A stretch of 64,000 nt of DNA from Lytechinus pictus (GCF_037042905.1 NC_087257.1:15412001-15476000), one strand, 5' to 3'; positions 47,319-60,131 are shown, counted from the first letter of the stretch. Translations and numbers: made by a program. The notes: a model not told the origin generated them from the letters alone.

Positions 47319-47923
47319 AGGGATACTCCGGGCTGAAAAAAGTCATATCTAAATAAATAGAGTAAAATTCACAGAACAAAATGCTGAAAACTTCATTAAA
47401 ATCGGATAACAAATAATAAACGAAGTTATTGAAATTTATAGTTTAGCAATATTTTTTTTAAACAGTTATATGCACGTGATCATGATTATTCATTAGGTGG
47501 GCTGATGATGTCACATCCCCACTTTCCTTTTTCTAATGTTATTACATATCATAATATTGTTTCATTTTTTCATACACGTGTAAATGATGTGTCTCCATTA
47601 TAATGAAATAAGTTCCAGCAATAAATAACCAAAGCACTTAATCAGTTGTCAATCCAATTATTTTAGTTCTTGGTAGAAAATGTTTGAAGACCTAATTTCA
47701 TATAATAAAATACAAAAGAAAAAGTGGGGATATGACATCATCAGTTTGCTCATTGAATATTCATGAAGACATGCCAAGAACTATTTCACCGGAATAATGC
47801 AAGTCTTTAAAATTCAATAACTTTGTTATTTGTTATCCGATTTTGATCAAATTTTTTGCATTTTGCTTTGTGATTTTTACTCCATTTATTGAGATGTGAA
47901 TATCTTCAGCCTGGAGTATCCCT
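47319..47923. mobile_element. 605-bp TTAA-flanked foldback element
   Basis: Ends AGGGATACTCCGGGCTGAA and, complemented, AGGGATACTCCAGGCTGAA. TTAA flanks both ends (47315-47318, 47924-47927). Arms are inverted for about 200 bp (AAATCGGATAACAAATAA against its complement; GATGATGTCA-TCCCCACTTT). No coding capacity. Confidence 0.9.
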
Positions 47924-47940
47924 TTAAGAAAACGCCAGTT

Positions 47941-48720
47941 TACACCGGGACCGAATCAGCTGCGAATCCATCACAGTAAACGTATTCGGGTTGTTTCGGG
48001 AGTATTATATAATATGTTCTCCCTCCGCGAATGCGAGAAAATTCAGGAAGAATTCGGGAACATTCGAATCCACCGAAACCATCCGAATTAGGCCGGATTC
48101 GTCAAGAATCGGTCCGAATTTATACGGGGGAATTCGGACCGATTCTGCCCGAATTGCCCTGATTAGGATGGATTCGGCGGTTTCGGAACCTATTCGTTTC
48201 TGATCCTGGGAGACGAATGGGTCCGGAATAGATCCCGATTTAGCGCAGAATCGCCAAGAATTGACCCGAATCAATTTTGGCCATCCCGAAAAAAAAACGA
48301 ATGCCACCCGCATAGTGGCAAGAATCGAGCCAAACGTGCCCCAAATCGAAGCAAAATGTGAGCCAATTGCCGTCCGATTACAGCCGAATGACGGACCGAA
48401 TGTTGACCCGAATCGGAACGAATATGGCCAAATGAGCCGTGCTCAGACTATAGTACGAATGGGTCCGAATCTGCCCAGAAGACACCGAATGCCTCCCGTA
48501 ATCCAACCTAATATCATCCGAATGAAATTTGTGGTTGTCACATTCGGGAGTATATTGGAGGGTAATCGGCTGGTTTTTAGCATTTCAGCCAAATTCCTCC
48601 ACGAATGTTCCCGAATCCCTACCAAATTTTCTCGCATTCGCGGGTGGAGAACAGAATACTCCCGAAACCACCAGAATACGAGTATTCGGATGGATTCGCA
48701 GCTGATTCGGTTCCGATGTA
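47941..48720. mobile_element. 780-bp foldback element packed with CGAAT motifs
   Basis: Starts ACACCGGGACCGAATCAGC and ends in its imperfect complement. Arms share CAGCTGCGAATCCAT, GTTTCGGGAGTATT, CGCGAATGCGAGAAAATT and GATTCGGGAACATTCG or close forms. GAATCGG/CCGAAT motifs recur through the centre. It begins 13 bp after the TTAA of the 47319 element. Open frames on both strands arise from the motif repeats. Class and target duplication not clear. Confidence 0.8.
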
Positions 48721-48897
48721 TCACTAGCTTTATATAGAAGAACTTGTAGTTGAGCTGTGAAGAAATGGAAAATAGTAATACAAATGTTAATAACTGCTTA
48801 TTTTAATTGCAAGGAAAAAGACCAAGACCTCTTGGTTGCCTTGAAGAGAGTGTTAACAACGGCGTTAACTATTTGCATTCTGTGTGACTGATAGGCA

Positions 48898-49136
48898 CAT
48901 AGCAAAAACTGCGGTGTTAACCGGTGTACATAGAGGACCACACCAGTGATTTTACACCGGTGTTAAATTGACAGTGTTAGTTTAGCACCTATAGGTGTTA
49001 TTGCAACACATTTGGTTGTTACATGTACACTCTTTGGTGTTATATTTAATCTCTAGGGTGTAATTTTAACACCAGAGGGTGTGGTCCTCTATTAACACCC
49101 ACTAGTGTCAGTTTTAACACCACAGTTTTTACAGTG
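48898..49136. mobile_element. 239-bp CACTG-type element rich in GGTGTTA
   Basis: Left end CATAGCAAAAACTGCGGTGTT, shortened here as CATAGCAAAAAC, faces right end GTTTTTACAGTG, with CA on both sides. GGTGTTA and TAACACC motifs alternate inside. Related to 37825 and 45889 by end type and motif content. Confidence 0.65.
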
Positions 49137-50431
49137 CATTACGATTGTCGGAGCTTTTCCTTCTTTTATCAAATGTAAATACTCCATAATTCGGAAGGAT
49201 TTGTATTTACGTTTGGGATATGTAGGCAAGTACACGATCCGTTACCCTTTGAAACGAAAATTCCCACATTTCCGCACGAAATGAGTTTTTTGTTGCCTCT
49301 TTTATATTTCAGTCATGTAATAATTTTGAGGAAAAGATGTGGATGGTTATTTAATTTATTATATTTTTACTTTATTCATGCTTTCTTTATAAAAAGCAGG
49401 GTAATCCCATTCAAGCCGAAGGCCTGCTTTACAAGGGAGCCCTGCTATCAATCACAATTCGAACATTATACAATAACAATTATAACATACACGATTAAAA
49501 TACACAATACAAAAATAATATATATACATAAACAAATAACAATGAGGGGGGGGGGGGTAAGGCCTATTCCTACAAAAACAGTAGGAAAATTAATCAGCTT
49601 GCTTGGAATTTACGGACGTTTCGTTTAAAAATAGGAAGTGAAACAGAGCACTTAATGGGTACTGGTAATGAGTTAAATAGTTGCTGGGTTATGTTTAGTA
49701 TATATGTATGTATGTATAGTATATAGTTGCTGGGTTATATATAGAGGGGAAAAAGTATACTGGTATATTTTTTTATCAAATTGATCTCATTTCCTTTCAA
49801 AAGCGATTACTATACCATTTGCAAGGTCAAATTGTTAGGAAACATTTTTGTTTATGTTTTCAAGGAATAATGATGGATCATGTTTCGATTAGCAAAGGAT
49901 GCACGCGTCCCTCACTTTCTGTCCAAATTTACACCCAGCAGCGTGTGTGAAGGGAAACCCATTTTCCACAGTGAACTTAATCTCAGATAAAGATTATAAC
50001 ATAAAAACAAACATTGCATGTGAATGATAACAGGGGCGGATCCAGGATTTCACCGATAAAAATTTGTGAAGCAAAAAAAAACATTAAAAAAATATGGAAA
50101 AAATAAAACAAAAAGGTCCTCGCTAATCTAAACACGACATATTGCCATTAAATATATTTTTTTGTGACTTACAAGGGGGGGGGGTACACTTGTGTAAGAA
50201 AGGCATATTTACATTATAAATTTTGATTATGGCTCTCCAAAGGGGGGGGGGGGGGGCACGGGCCAGATGTCCCCCCTCAATCCCCCACTGAATGATACAT
50301 ATTTGATATCAATCTGCTAAGTCTTTGAGCATAATTATATGACTTATTTGATTGTACCCATCCCGGCGAAGTGCATACTGCCATCTCATGACATGCAGTT
50401 GAAAGTCGCTAAGGAGGTATCACGGGCCTAA

Positions 50432-51580
50432 AGGCCTGGTCACACCGCCCGAGCGTTGTTGGAGCGGACGTGGAGCGGTAGGGAGAGAGGGTCGAATTTC
50501 GACAACGCTCGTCACCGCTCACAAAATTGGGGAAAAAATCGAAATCATGGGCGTTGCCTTAGCGGTGCACCGCTGAAGCCAGCGTAGCTTTAGCGTTGGT
50601 TTAACGATGGCGAGCGTTGGTTTAGCGGTGACTCGAGCGTTGATAGAGCGGAGTTCTGCGCATGCGGGCGTCGCATAGTGGGCCTGAATGAGTTGAAAGT
50701 GCGCCAAAATTATTTTCCGTGTTATATTTTTACTTTAACATGTAGATTAAGGGTAATTTTGGGCGTAGAATCGACTGAACATAATTTAAAGCCCTTATGA
50801 CGTCACTTTGATACCAAATTTTGATTGGCTGCTTAAAACCTATCTGTGAAAAGAAAAATTACGCCAAACAATGTGAAGTATATAAACTTTGTGTTATGTG
50901 TTACTTTAAGATTGATCAGAGTGAATGTTGGTTTATGCTTCTCACATGCCTAAAAAGTGTGTATGAGATCCTGAAAAAAATTTTATGGCATCAAATTGAT
51001 CATTAGATTAAAAAAAATACTTTAAAATCTGAAAAATATTAACCTGCAGCTTGATTCCAAATGAGCTCCTTATTCATTTCTCCCCGTATTTATAGCCAAA
51101 TAGGTTCATCACCGCAATGGATCGCTACTTTAACGCCCAGCACCATTCCAGCAATCCCGTGTCCGCTCGGAAAACGCTTACAACCGCTCCACCAAAGTTT
51201 GTGAACAGTTTAATCACCGGCCGGGCAATGCTGGCGAAGCAGCAGTAGTCCAGCGTTCAAGATTTCTGCGTTGGCCTAGCGGACCCAAGCGTTCACGAAC
51301 TTTCGTCTAGCGGTGCCAAACTTTTACTGGGCGTTGTTAGAGCGGTAGTCAACTTTGCTGGAGCGGAAAATTGCCCGCTCCTCACCGCTCGCAATATTTT
51401 GAGCATCTCAAAACTTTCAGAGCGGTAGGAGGGACCATCAGCGGTGGCCGAGCGTATTCGGCGTTGCCTTAACGGAGGCCAACTTTGGTTAAACGGTGGT
51501 GAACGGTAGCGAGCGGGGATGATTTTTTTCTGTCCGCTCCACGACCGCTCCAACAACGCTCGGGCGGTGTGACCAGGCCT
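50432..51580. mobile_element. 1.15-kb foldback element with TAA target duplication
   Basis: Starts AGGCCTGGTCACACCGCCCG and ends in the exact complement, with the match continuing through AGCGTTGTTGGAGCGG (at least 36 bp). TAA flanks both sides (50429-50431, 51581-51583), as in PIF/Harbinger elements. AGCGGT/AGCGTT motifs fill the outer parts; the centre is A+T-rich. The open frame on the minus strand near the right end shows no transposase motif. Confidence 0.88.
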
Positions 51581-52099
51581 TAAAACATTTCCCATTGACT
51601 CATGTGTTAAAGTGGCACTTAGAAAAAAATCATAAAAAATAAGGATGAAATTCGAGGGTTGAATGTTTACTACCAGCTGATAGGATATGTCTGACATTTA
51701 ATATCTGACCAGAAAAGGGTACCTCGACCTGCTCATGTTAAAAATAAATCGGCATTTATGAAGACTTCACTTGACAGGATCAAATTTATCACTTAAAATA
51801 GTAAAATGGTCCTACTTCTTCCGCCAGTAAAAAATAGTTCCAAATTCGTGATATATCTTCCCAATTTTTTGGAAAAAGGAGGTTCAGTAGTTACCCTCCC
51901 TAGAATTAGTGTTAGATTGTCAATCATATTCATTCCTTTATGTCAATCAGCAATATCATATAAGAAAATTGAGAATGGGTTGGCTCGAATGAATATCTAT
52001 GGCCTGCCAGTTGTAATTAGGCCCGGGTAACCAGTTAACAGATTTATGGACTAATATCGTCTCAATAGTACATAATCTTGGTATGTATCTCATTATTCC

Positions 52100-52102
52100 T
52101 TG

Positions 52103-52138
<36 letters not shown>

Positions 52139-52540
52139 CCATCACCACCACCACCACCACCCCAACCACCACCATCACCAACACCACCACCACCACCACC
52201 GCCACCACCAACTTCATCATCATAATTTCCAGCACCACCACCACCGCAACAAGCGTCGCCATCATCACCACCATGATCATGATCATCATTATCATTATCA
52301 TCATCATCATCATCACATTATTGCCATAACCACCACCATCACCACCACCACCACCACTACCACCACCATCATCATAATTGTCAGTACCACCATCGTCGTC
52401 ATAATCATCACCATCATCAAATGTCGTCATCATCATCATCATTATCACTATAATTCTCATCACCACCATTATTAGCTACATCAACAGCATCATCATCATA
52501 CCTATACCACCACCGCCATCTTCATCACTGCTTGTTATCA
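52100..52540. repeat. CAT/CAC trinucleotide microsatellite
   Basis: Interrupted (ATC)n/(CAC)n array over about 440 bp. Overlapping long frames of His, Ile/Thr or Met/Val are artefacts. Confidence 0.95.
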
Positions 52541-53989
52541 CTATTATAAATCACAAAAACAGGTATCGACAAGTTTTTTTTATTGTGTATCAAGAAATAG
52601 AGAATTTATACAAGTCATTCTCCATGATTTTCAATATCATTCATTATGGTATATATTTATTTATATATAAGCCTATCTATTTATATATTTCCATCCATTT
52701 GACAGACATACGATCATGGATTTAGCAGAACATTTCACAGTACTATTCACTAGATTCACGATAAGTAAAATGATATTCTCAATATTTTGTATAACCAGAA
52801 TACAAAATTGGCTATGAAGAACTAAAGACTAAGACCGAACCAAAATGGGGGGGGGGGGGGGGGGGCTGATTCCAAAGAGTAGACGCGATGATTGGCCGGG
52901 GACATGTGCTTTTAAACAATGGGACTTATGTTTATACATTAGAAATCAGAACATTATTCGCATTGATTTAATCATTCTTCTGGGTGTTTGTCCCAATATA
53001 TTCATTGTTATGCTCCTTTATCGAGTGGAGGTAGGGTCTGGAAACAATGTTTGATTATTAAACTGTTATTAGAAAAAATGCCCCCGTTTCTTCAAAATTC
53101 GAGAAATCTTCTCTTTACGCCCAGCGCACACCATGCAATCCGATGAATAAATTGCATTTTGCCTATAAATATTTAAGTTTCAAGAAGTGAAATTATATTT
53201 GAAGTTCGGCCTAAGTATATAGGAATAATACTATCATAATTTCACTTTGCGGCAAGCCCTGTGGTCGGAGTATAAATGTCAAATTGACTTCAAGTCGCAG
53301 CCGATGATGTCATTACGATTTGGAATTGAATTTGCCTTTATTCCTACAAGGAGGCCCCAACTTGACTGAATTTAGATTTCAGTTAGTCCTACCACTATAA
53401 TTCTGAACGCTGATCGCTAAGATTTTATTGGTTGGAACGTTCATATCAAATGGTTCTGGATCACAAAGGATCGCATAGTGTGCGCTGAGCTTAAGGATTG
53501 ATTTGTCAGACATGAATAGTAACAACTTAATGAAACAACTGATCGTTATTCTTCAATTGTCAGACTTTGGTGAAAATCTAGACAATACAAGACCAGTTCA
53601 TATAGCAAATCAGGTTATACAAACAAATTTTGATAACAATTTTAAGTGTTTTTGAAAATCAAAGTCATATACTCGATAAAGCATTTACGTCGGCTTAGAA
53701 GTAGAAGTTCCAGGTATTTACAATCTTCACAATCAATAGCTGTTATGACTCTCATGATCAGGGGCCGCGGAACGATTTTGTAAGGATTGGGACTAGGGGG
53801 GGGGGGGGAGCTGAGCAGGTGTTTTTGTTCACGTTTACTAAAAAAATTGTGGGGTCCAAGCCCCCGCGGTCCCTAATAATTTAGGCGATTAATTCTTTAG
53901 ATCAAACTCATAAACTAGGTCCAAGTCGATTCATTTTAAATCCACCATGCGGACTTAGAATTATTAATTAAAGAGTCCTCGTTTTCAAG

Positions 53990-54112
53990 AAAGGGGGGGG
54001 GGGGGTGCACTAGTGTTATAAAGGCATATTTATATCACACATTTTGATTGTGCCTCTCAAGAGGGGAGGGGGGGGGGAGGGGCGGCTGTGCCCCCCTGGA
54101 TCCGCCAGTGGC
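53990..54112. repeat. Fragment of the GGCGGATCC-ended G-rich repeat family
   Basis: G runs followed by CCCCCCTGGATCCGCCAGTG at the right edge. The same end motif, in either orientation, occurs near 370 (GCGGATCCAGG), 36003 (GTGGCGGATC), 42361 (CTGGCGGATCC) and 50035 (GGGCGGATCCAGG), each beside poly-G or poly-C. These account for much of the homopolymer in the window. Confidence 0.65.
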
Positions 54113-55164
54113 TATGATAATAAGGGGTTTTCGCATAGCGACGAACGGATGATTCTGGAACAGAGATAATTCATTGTCAAATGCCCTTCATGACAAAGAC
54201 CAACTAAGTAGTCTTTGTCGGAAATGATTAACCAAAACAGCAGTGTCGTCATAAAGCGACAAACGACTTAAAATGTAATTTGCGTCAGCTCCGAATCTTC
54301 CTTCCCGGTTCACCAATTTTCGACAAGGACCACTTTGTCGTTCATTGTCATGATTGAGATTACGAGCATTTTCAATAGATTCTCAACCTTCCAGAAAGCG
54401 TCTGCGCAAACTCGAAAATATTTTGTCGCTTGGCTATTGCCCAGATGGTGTTGAGTAAATTAATATGTCATGCATCTGTGATTTTGTCTGAAGGAGAGCA
54501 TCAATAGACATCTCTACTTTGATCGATGAACTGGGTTAGTCCTACAGCATCGGTGGAGTAAAACAAAGTAAAGTAATGCAAAGTAAAGTAAAGTAAAGTA
54601 GGGTCGTCGCGTCGGTTGTATGCTAAATATTGTACCATGGTGTCAACATTATACGAATAAATGGCTTTGAAAGACACTTAAAAATAAACATGTCCAGGTT
54701 ATTCAAAGAAGTTGAATAATCACATTTCCATGCGAGTGTTTTAAATATGGATCAGCTTGCGTTCTCACAAATGAAAAGAAGCAATTCCTGTATTTCAGTT
54801 TGTGAGATTATTGATATAATTATGTATACCTGCTATCACTTTATATAACCCTTTTGTTTCCTTCTCTTGCAGTCGATCTGGAAAATGTGATACGTTAAGA
54901 AAACGAAATGAAATTGTAATGAGGCTATTAAAACCAACATATACAATATACAGAACCTCCATGGACCAATCTTATCTGGATTGGAATTCTTCAAAATGCA
55001 AATAAGAAAATCATGCACAAGTTATAATGAAGACACCGAAAGTAAATCCAAACATGAAAAATATAACCAAAGCCATTCGATATCCTTTGTCAGTGAAGAC
55101 CTCTTCAGACTGATCATCAGTTAATTAACACAGTGGTCCGGTGGTCAATATTCTTATTCTCATC

Positions 55165-56293
55165 CTAGATATGGCCTATCTTCCACACCCAAATCATTTC
55201 GGTAACGTTCAAGTTTGTTATAAAGATGTACGAATTCACGTCTTCCACTCGAGCTTCATAGTTCTTCCCTCGGAATCCATAAAGTTCAGAGTTCTCAATG
55301 TTGCGAAGTTGAACTCCAGCCTTTTGCAAGCACATCCCAGCAAACACATCTTCCCACTTAAACTAGGCAGTTGTAAGTGCGAATGCGTAGACCTCCCGAA
55401 CTACATCTAAAGACAAGACATAAGCTAGTCCATTCAGGTATTTTGGAAAGGTATGAAGATGATATTCCTCTTTAGATAGGTAGAATTTAGATCCTTCGCG
55501 CCGCTGCGGCTTTGCATTGACCCAGACCTTCCCGGCGGCTACGCCGGTCAATGGTGAATATGTTAGAAACTTGTCATAAAAGCGTTTTTGGTTCATCATG
55601 GCGTCATCGTCGATTTTCACGGTAAATTTAGCATGGTTGCAGTAGTTGGTGACCCATTTTAAACCCATGACCGTCTTTAAGGTCAGGTTTAAGTAGCTAT
55701 CAAGGAAACCCTCCTGGATAATGTCTCGATGCTGACTGGCCTCTAGGTCAATTTTACGTTGCTGAGTTTCATTTGACGTGGCCCCAAGAAGGAACACAGT
55801 GTACATCAGCCCCCTTTCACCACAAAAACCCCAGTTGCTTGAATTACCGTAAGTTTCTCGAATCGCCTTCCGTCTGCTGAAATGGTGGGTTGCTGTCTGG
55901 GAATAGAAAAAACGCAAGGACCTTCTTTCTCTTCCCTTCATCCGTAAAGCAAGTGTGTGATGGGTTATGTAAATATCTGTAGTCGTGCCCATATCTTAGC
56001 CCCTTCAAATCACCACTCTTTAATCGGCTAAGATTGGTCTTTACATCTGGCAGGGCAACGGCATCATCAGGAGTGTAATTCTTAGGTCTAACAAAAGAGT
56101 GACTGTTCTTTTTGTTAGCCACCCGGTTGCCAGCATGACCATTCATTAATTCCCGATCCACGGGAAGATGGATGTTCCTAGCCATTGATAATAAAGGTTT
56201 TACCTTTGTTCGGTCAATCTGATGAAAATGCAAGTGAAAACCGATAAAAAGAACTGGACATAGCATGATCAGGAACCTCGCGGATATTAGCAT
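55165..56293 (-). pseudogene. Beta-1,3-galactosyltransferase-like (GT31) pseudogene
   Basis: A Golgi type II membrane glycosyltransferase relative, intronless here, about 376 codons. The N-terminal part (from ATG 56291-56293) has a short tail and a membrane anchor (LIMLCPVLFIGFHLHF), then a stem. The catalytic part shows FSRRKAIRETYG, FLLGATSN, the VKIDDDAMMN motif (the DxD metal site), KYLNGLAYVLS and WEDVFAGMCLQKAG, all GT31 hallmarks in the right order. Two lesions break it. A frame change is needed at a six-A run (plus strand 55907-55912), and an in-frame TAG lies at 55363-55365 just before FKWEDVFAGM. The frame then stays open to the TAG at 55165. The frameshift alone could be a sequencing error; the added stop favours a pseudogene. 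Confidence 0.85.
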
Positions 56294-58334
56294 GAGCCTT
56301 CGGATGGCATAGTGGAACCATTTGGATGTCAGCCGCGCAAGATGTCTTCCAGAAAAAAAAAAAAAAAAAAAATTATCACAGTTATACTAAAACTTGTCAG
56401 GAGTAGAGCCAAAGCTACGTTTTTTTTTGCGTGATCTGTTAGTTGATATAAAGTAATTAGCATCATTCACATTGTATATGTTCCTTTCCAAGTGCGCAAA
56501 TTCCAGATGTTGATTTTTTTATATAAATTTAATTGAAATCGATATTAATTTAATGTAGTGATTGATTCCAGTTGCACATATGGCGATTCATCTTCGATCT
56601 GAATTGAGGGGGGGGGGATCTACATAACGAATTTTGCAACCCAAAACATGAGAAAAGCCACCCAACATGGTATGAACACGGACATTTCAAATTTGGTACT
56701 ACAAGTGGTGTAAAAATTCAAATTTAATCATTGATAGGCTTACCGCTCCAAAGCGTTTTCTCATCTAAAATGAATTGTACAATACCCAACCGAGGATTAC
56801 GTAAACATAATTCCAAAGCAAAATACATAGTCTAAAATATTACTGGAACTGAAGAAACATTTAGCGTTTGTTTAGTAGGGAAACTACTTCTAGCCTGTCA
56901 CCCATTAATGGTCCGTATGTGGCGATTTCCGGCGAATAGTGCTGAAAAGACATTTTTTTTACAGAAGACGTCGACGCTTTTATGGACGCGAATGAGTAGT
57001 AGGTTATTTGAAGAGTGCCTTTCACTCCCAGGATTATGATGATTTACAATTGGTGTCTACAAATTGAAATCTGGTGCTGTTTAAACACTCTATTTGAGCA
57101 CATGATATATGGAGACAGACGACACCAGACGGCGTTAGAGTAACTTTGTTACAATTCTCGTAATTATGAATTACGAATGAATGAATGAATTATGAATTAC
57201 ATTATTCACATCTGCATCATAGCCGTGCTAACAAAAGGTTATATTGAGCAAAATGATAGCAGAGAACATCAACCGTGATCATGAAATTATACAGAAAATA
57301 ATAAATCCTACATCAAAAGAAATGGGACTTCAGGTGCTTCTTTAAAGTACGGATACTGAGGATTTCACGATGACCTTTCGGTATGTTGCTCCAAACATTG
57401 GGTGCTTCTATTCCTCATATTCTAAAGTGTTTGTTGATCAAGGTGAAGTGATAATCTAGGTTTGACTAATTTGGTCTTATCATCTGATGATCGGAGAATG
57501 CGTGCGTCTGGGGGTGTAGCGTGATAGAGTGTTATTGAAATGTGAAATAAGCTGAAATGGGACGAATTGGCATTAGACCAATTGAAAATAAACCACATTA
57601 TTCAAGTTATTTGCCAGCAAGTTAATTCGATTATTTCAGTCCCACCTGTCGCGTCTATGAACTTCTACTTGCATTTCATAATGATGTTTATTAACTATGC
57701 CATTTCTACCAGACGAGGTTCTCGTGAATAGGGAAAGGATAAAGAAAATATTGTAATTATTTTTTTTTCAACTGGGAACATGTTTTCAGCATCCAATGCA
57801 GTAACGTAGAGACCTAAAAACATAGATACCTAAAAAAAATAATAGGGTCACAAGGACACCAAACGTAACAATGTTCTCGCCTACATACCACGTATGCAAG
57901 ATGGGGTGCTTTTTGTTGGAGATTTTATGTTGACAACGTAAAGAGGATTCAGGGACGAAGTATTACATCGTCAAATTGAAAAGGAACGCCAAACGATTCT
58001 TTGTCGAAAGAGGACGCAGCATCCTCGTCCTAGAGGACGAGACACTTGCAACTTCTCGTCCGCTCTGAATTTAGGACGGTTCATATATTAAGTGTCTCAC
58101 TGAGCAAAAACAAAGTTATTTCAGTTGGGATTTTGATTCCGCTGCTGATTGGCTGCTAGATGTCCAACTGATTACCCGGTTCGGTTCGGACCTTTGATAG
58201 AAGTGATTTCTACCTTTTTGAAAAAAAAAGTTAGATTAAGTATGTAGTATCGAGGACTTCGTTAGTATTGACAGTGGTGCTGCAGCGGTCTTCGTTGTCA
58301 GTATCCGTATTACGGTGGCTATCATACCTAGTGT

Positions 58335-58490
58335 GTGTTTCATAAGAGCGACTTTACGACCAACTGATGAACCTTTCTTGAGGTAAATAATATACACCAG
58401 ATTTGTAAAGGTATTGATGTAGCTCATAAGAAAGGGTCCCCAGTCGTTCGTAAAGTCGCTCGTAGTTTATGAAAGATCCACCTGTAAGGG
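58335..58490. mobile_element. Full copy of the 27885 foldback family
   Basis: TTTCATAAGAGCGACTTTACG and the complement near 58455-58480 (GTAAAGTCGCTC, TTTATGAAAGATCC) enclose a centre with GAACCTTTCTTGAGGTAAAT. About 155 bp, non-coding; related to 16616 and 27885. Confidence 0.65.
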
Positions 58491-59036
58491 TGGTTACATG
58501 AGTGCCATGTCCTTAAATGTTATCCCTCATGCTCACTTCCTCCTTAGCATTGTACATTGTACAGTTGTAGTATATCAAAGCTGTCGTAGAGTAGCATGCA
58601 GTATAGTAGTATTAGAATAAGTTAGTAGTTGTAGTATCCCGGTGTAGTAGTAGACAGGGTGTTGATCAGTAGTCACCCGTAAAAGTCGGAACGGTTCTAG
58701 TGGGAATAACAAAGTGAGGGAACTAGCAGTAGCAGTAGTCATGGTAGAAGTGTCAGATTTTCAGATTGACCAAACCTAGGAAGAACTAGTAAACATTCAA
58801 TGGAGGGTATATGTGGTGATGTTTAATGACAACGGTTATGCCCCTCCCATCCTTGCATCTGACTGGCCGAAAACCAAGGTGGCAAGACCTTTCATGAAAT
58901 TTTCACATATTCTTGATAAACTTTTAAGCTACCGTCTCATCAAAGAAACCGATTAAATACCAACTGATCATATGCCATGGGAAATAACATGCTTTGATCA
59001 ATCTGGAGTCGGTTTTCTCGAACATTGTAGTATTAT

Positions 59037-59237
59037 GGCAATTCCATAAAAATATGTACGTCCGACCCCCTATATGTGGGACATTCATGAATTTTTTGTC
59101 TCTGATTTCTTGTTCTTTTGACAGTCTGTAATGTTCTCAAAGGACCATGACTTGGTCAGTTTATGAAGTGACGTAAGACTTGAAAATAAACATGGGGGTC
59201 GGACGTACAAAAAGGTTGATCATTTTATGGAATTGCC
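59037..59237. mobile_element. 201-bp inverted-repeat element
   Basis: Ends GGCAATTCCATAAAA and TTTTATGGAATTGCC, followed inward by GTACGTCCGACCCCC and GGGGGTCGGACGTAC, which are exact inverted copies. No convincing target duplication. The outer motif recalls the ends of 2715-3179. Confidence 0.75.
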
Positions 59238-60131
59238 CATTAGGTAAACCTTCTTCAATACATATATAAAAAGACAGATTATGATTCGTGGAATATCAAT
59301 GAGGTAATTCCAGTTTGATTCATCTCCCATATAAGTATTTTCAACTGTTACATGCTTGGCAAATCCAAGCATTCTCAAGGTCTCCAGCGTCGCTCACTAT
59401 CTTTCCAGGTGTTGGTGATGTCTTCGTCAAGGTTCAAGTCATCATCGTCTTCGCAGTATTAAGCGTCACGGCCGTTAGGACACTGTCTGGGCCAGAAGGA
59501 ATAGTTAATACAAGTAAAAGAAGATAATGAAGTGGAAGGATGAAAGAAAGAAAATAATTGATGGTGAAATACAAAGAGGGGAAGAATAAGAAGAGGGAAG
59601 AAATACAAGCGTAGTTTATAGCTTAGTCACGTTCTAAAGCGTGGGTAAAAGAGGTTTTCATCGACGGGTACAATATTGGAATGATCGTAAAACGACATGA
59701 TGTTCGGTGCAGTATCTGTAGATGTCTGACAAATTTCAGTACAATATCGATGTATTCGGTCAAATTTTAGTGTCCTTTATGTTTTAATATAGTATTAGTA
59801 TGCTTGGTCATCTAAGTCCAGTATCGTTATGTTGGTGAAATATGGTTGTAGTATCGGTAAGTTCGGTCCAGTGTGGTTGAGTAACAATATTCTCGGCGTC
59901 TAGGAAGTGCATCACTAAGTTCGTAGTGCAGTATCGGCATGGTCCATAGTCATGACGGCTTGGTCAATCGTGATTATCATGTTATTTTATTATTTAATCC
60001 TTGGTGAAATTTGAAGTACTCTGTCTTTATTCTTGGTCAAAATGTATAAGTGAAGTATCAGTAGCTTTAATCATATTTTGATGAAGTATCAGTAATTCGG
60101 TCGGTTTGGTATTCAGTCCGATCAAGATACA

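Larger units (their letters stand above)
43949..55164. other. Intergenic region rich in foldback elements
   Basis: No protein gene was recognised. It contains the leader exon candidate (44853), a hairpin element (45301), a hAT-like element (45463), CACTG-ended elements (45889, 48898), a TTAA element (47319), a CGAAT foldback (47941), G-rich repeat ends (about 50033-50290 and 53990-54112), a 1.15-kb foldback (50432), and a CAT/CAC microsatellite (52100-52540). The AAAGT-rich stretch at 54565-54600 is a short tandem repeat. Confidence 0.5.

Noticed and set aside
48005-48737. Frames of 102 and 158 codons on opposite strands
   Set aside because: Both arise from the CGAAT motif repeats of the foldback element at 47941-48720.
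51293-51697. 134-codon frame as a transposase
   Set aside because: It spans the right end of the 50432 foldback element and runs past it; no catalytic motif is visible.
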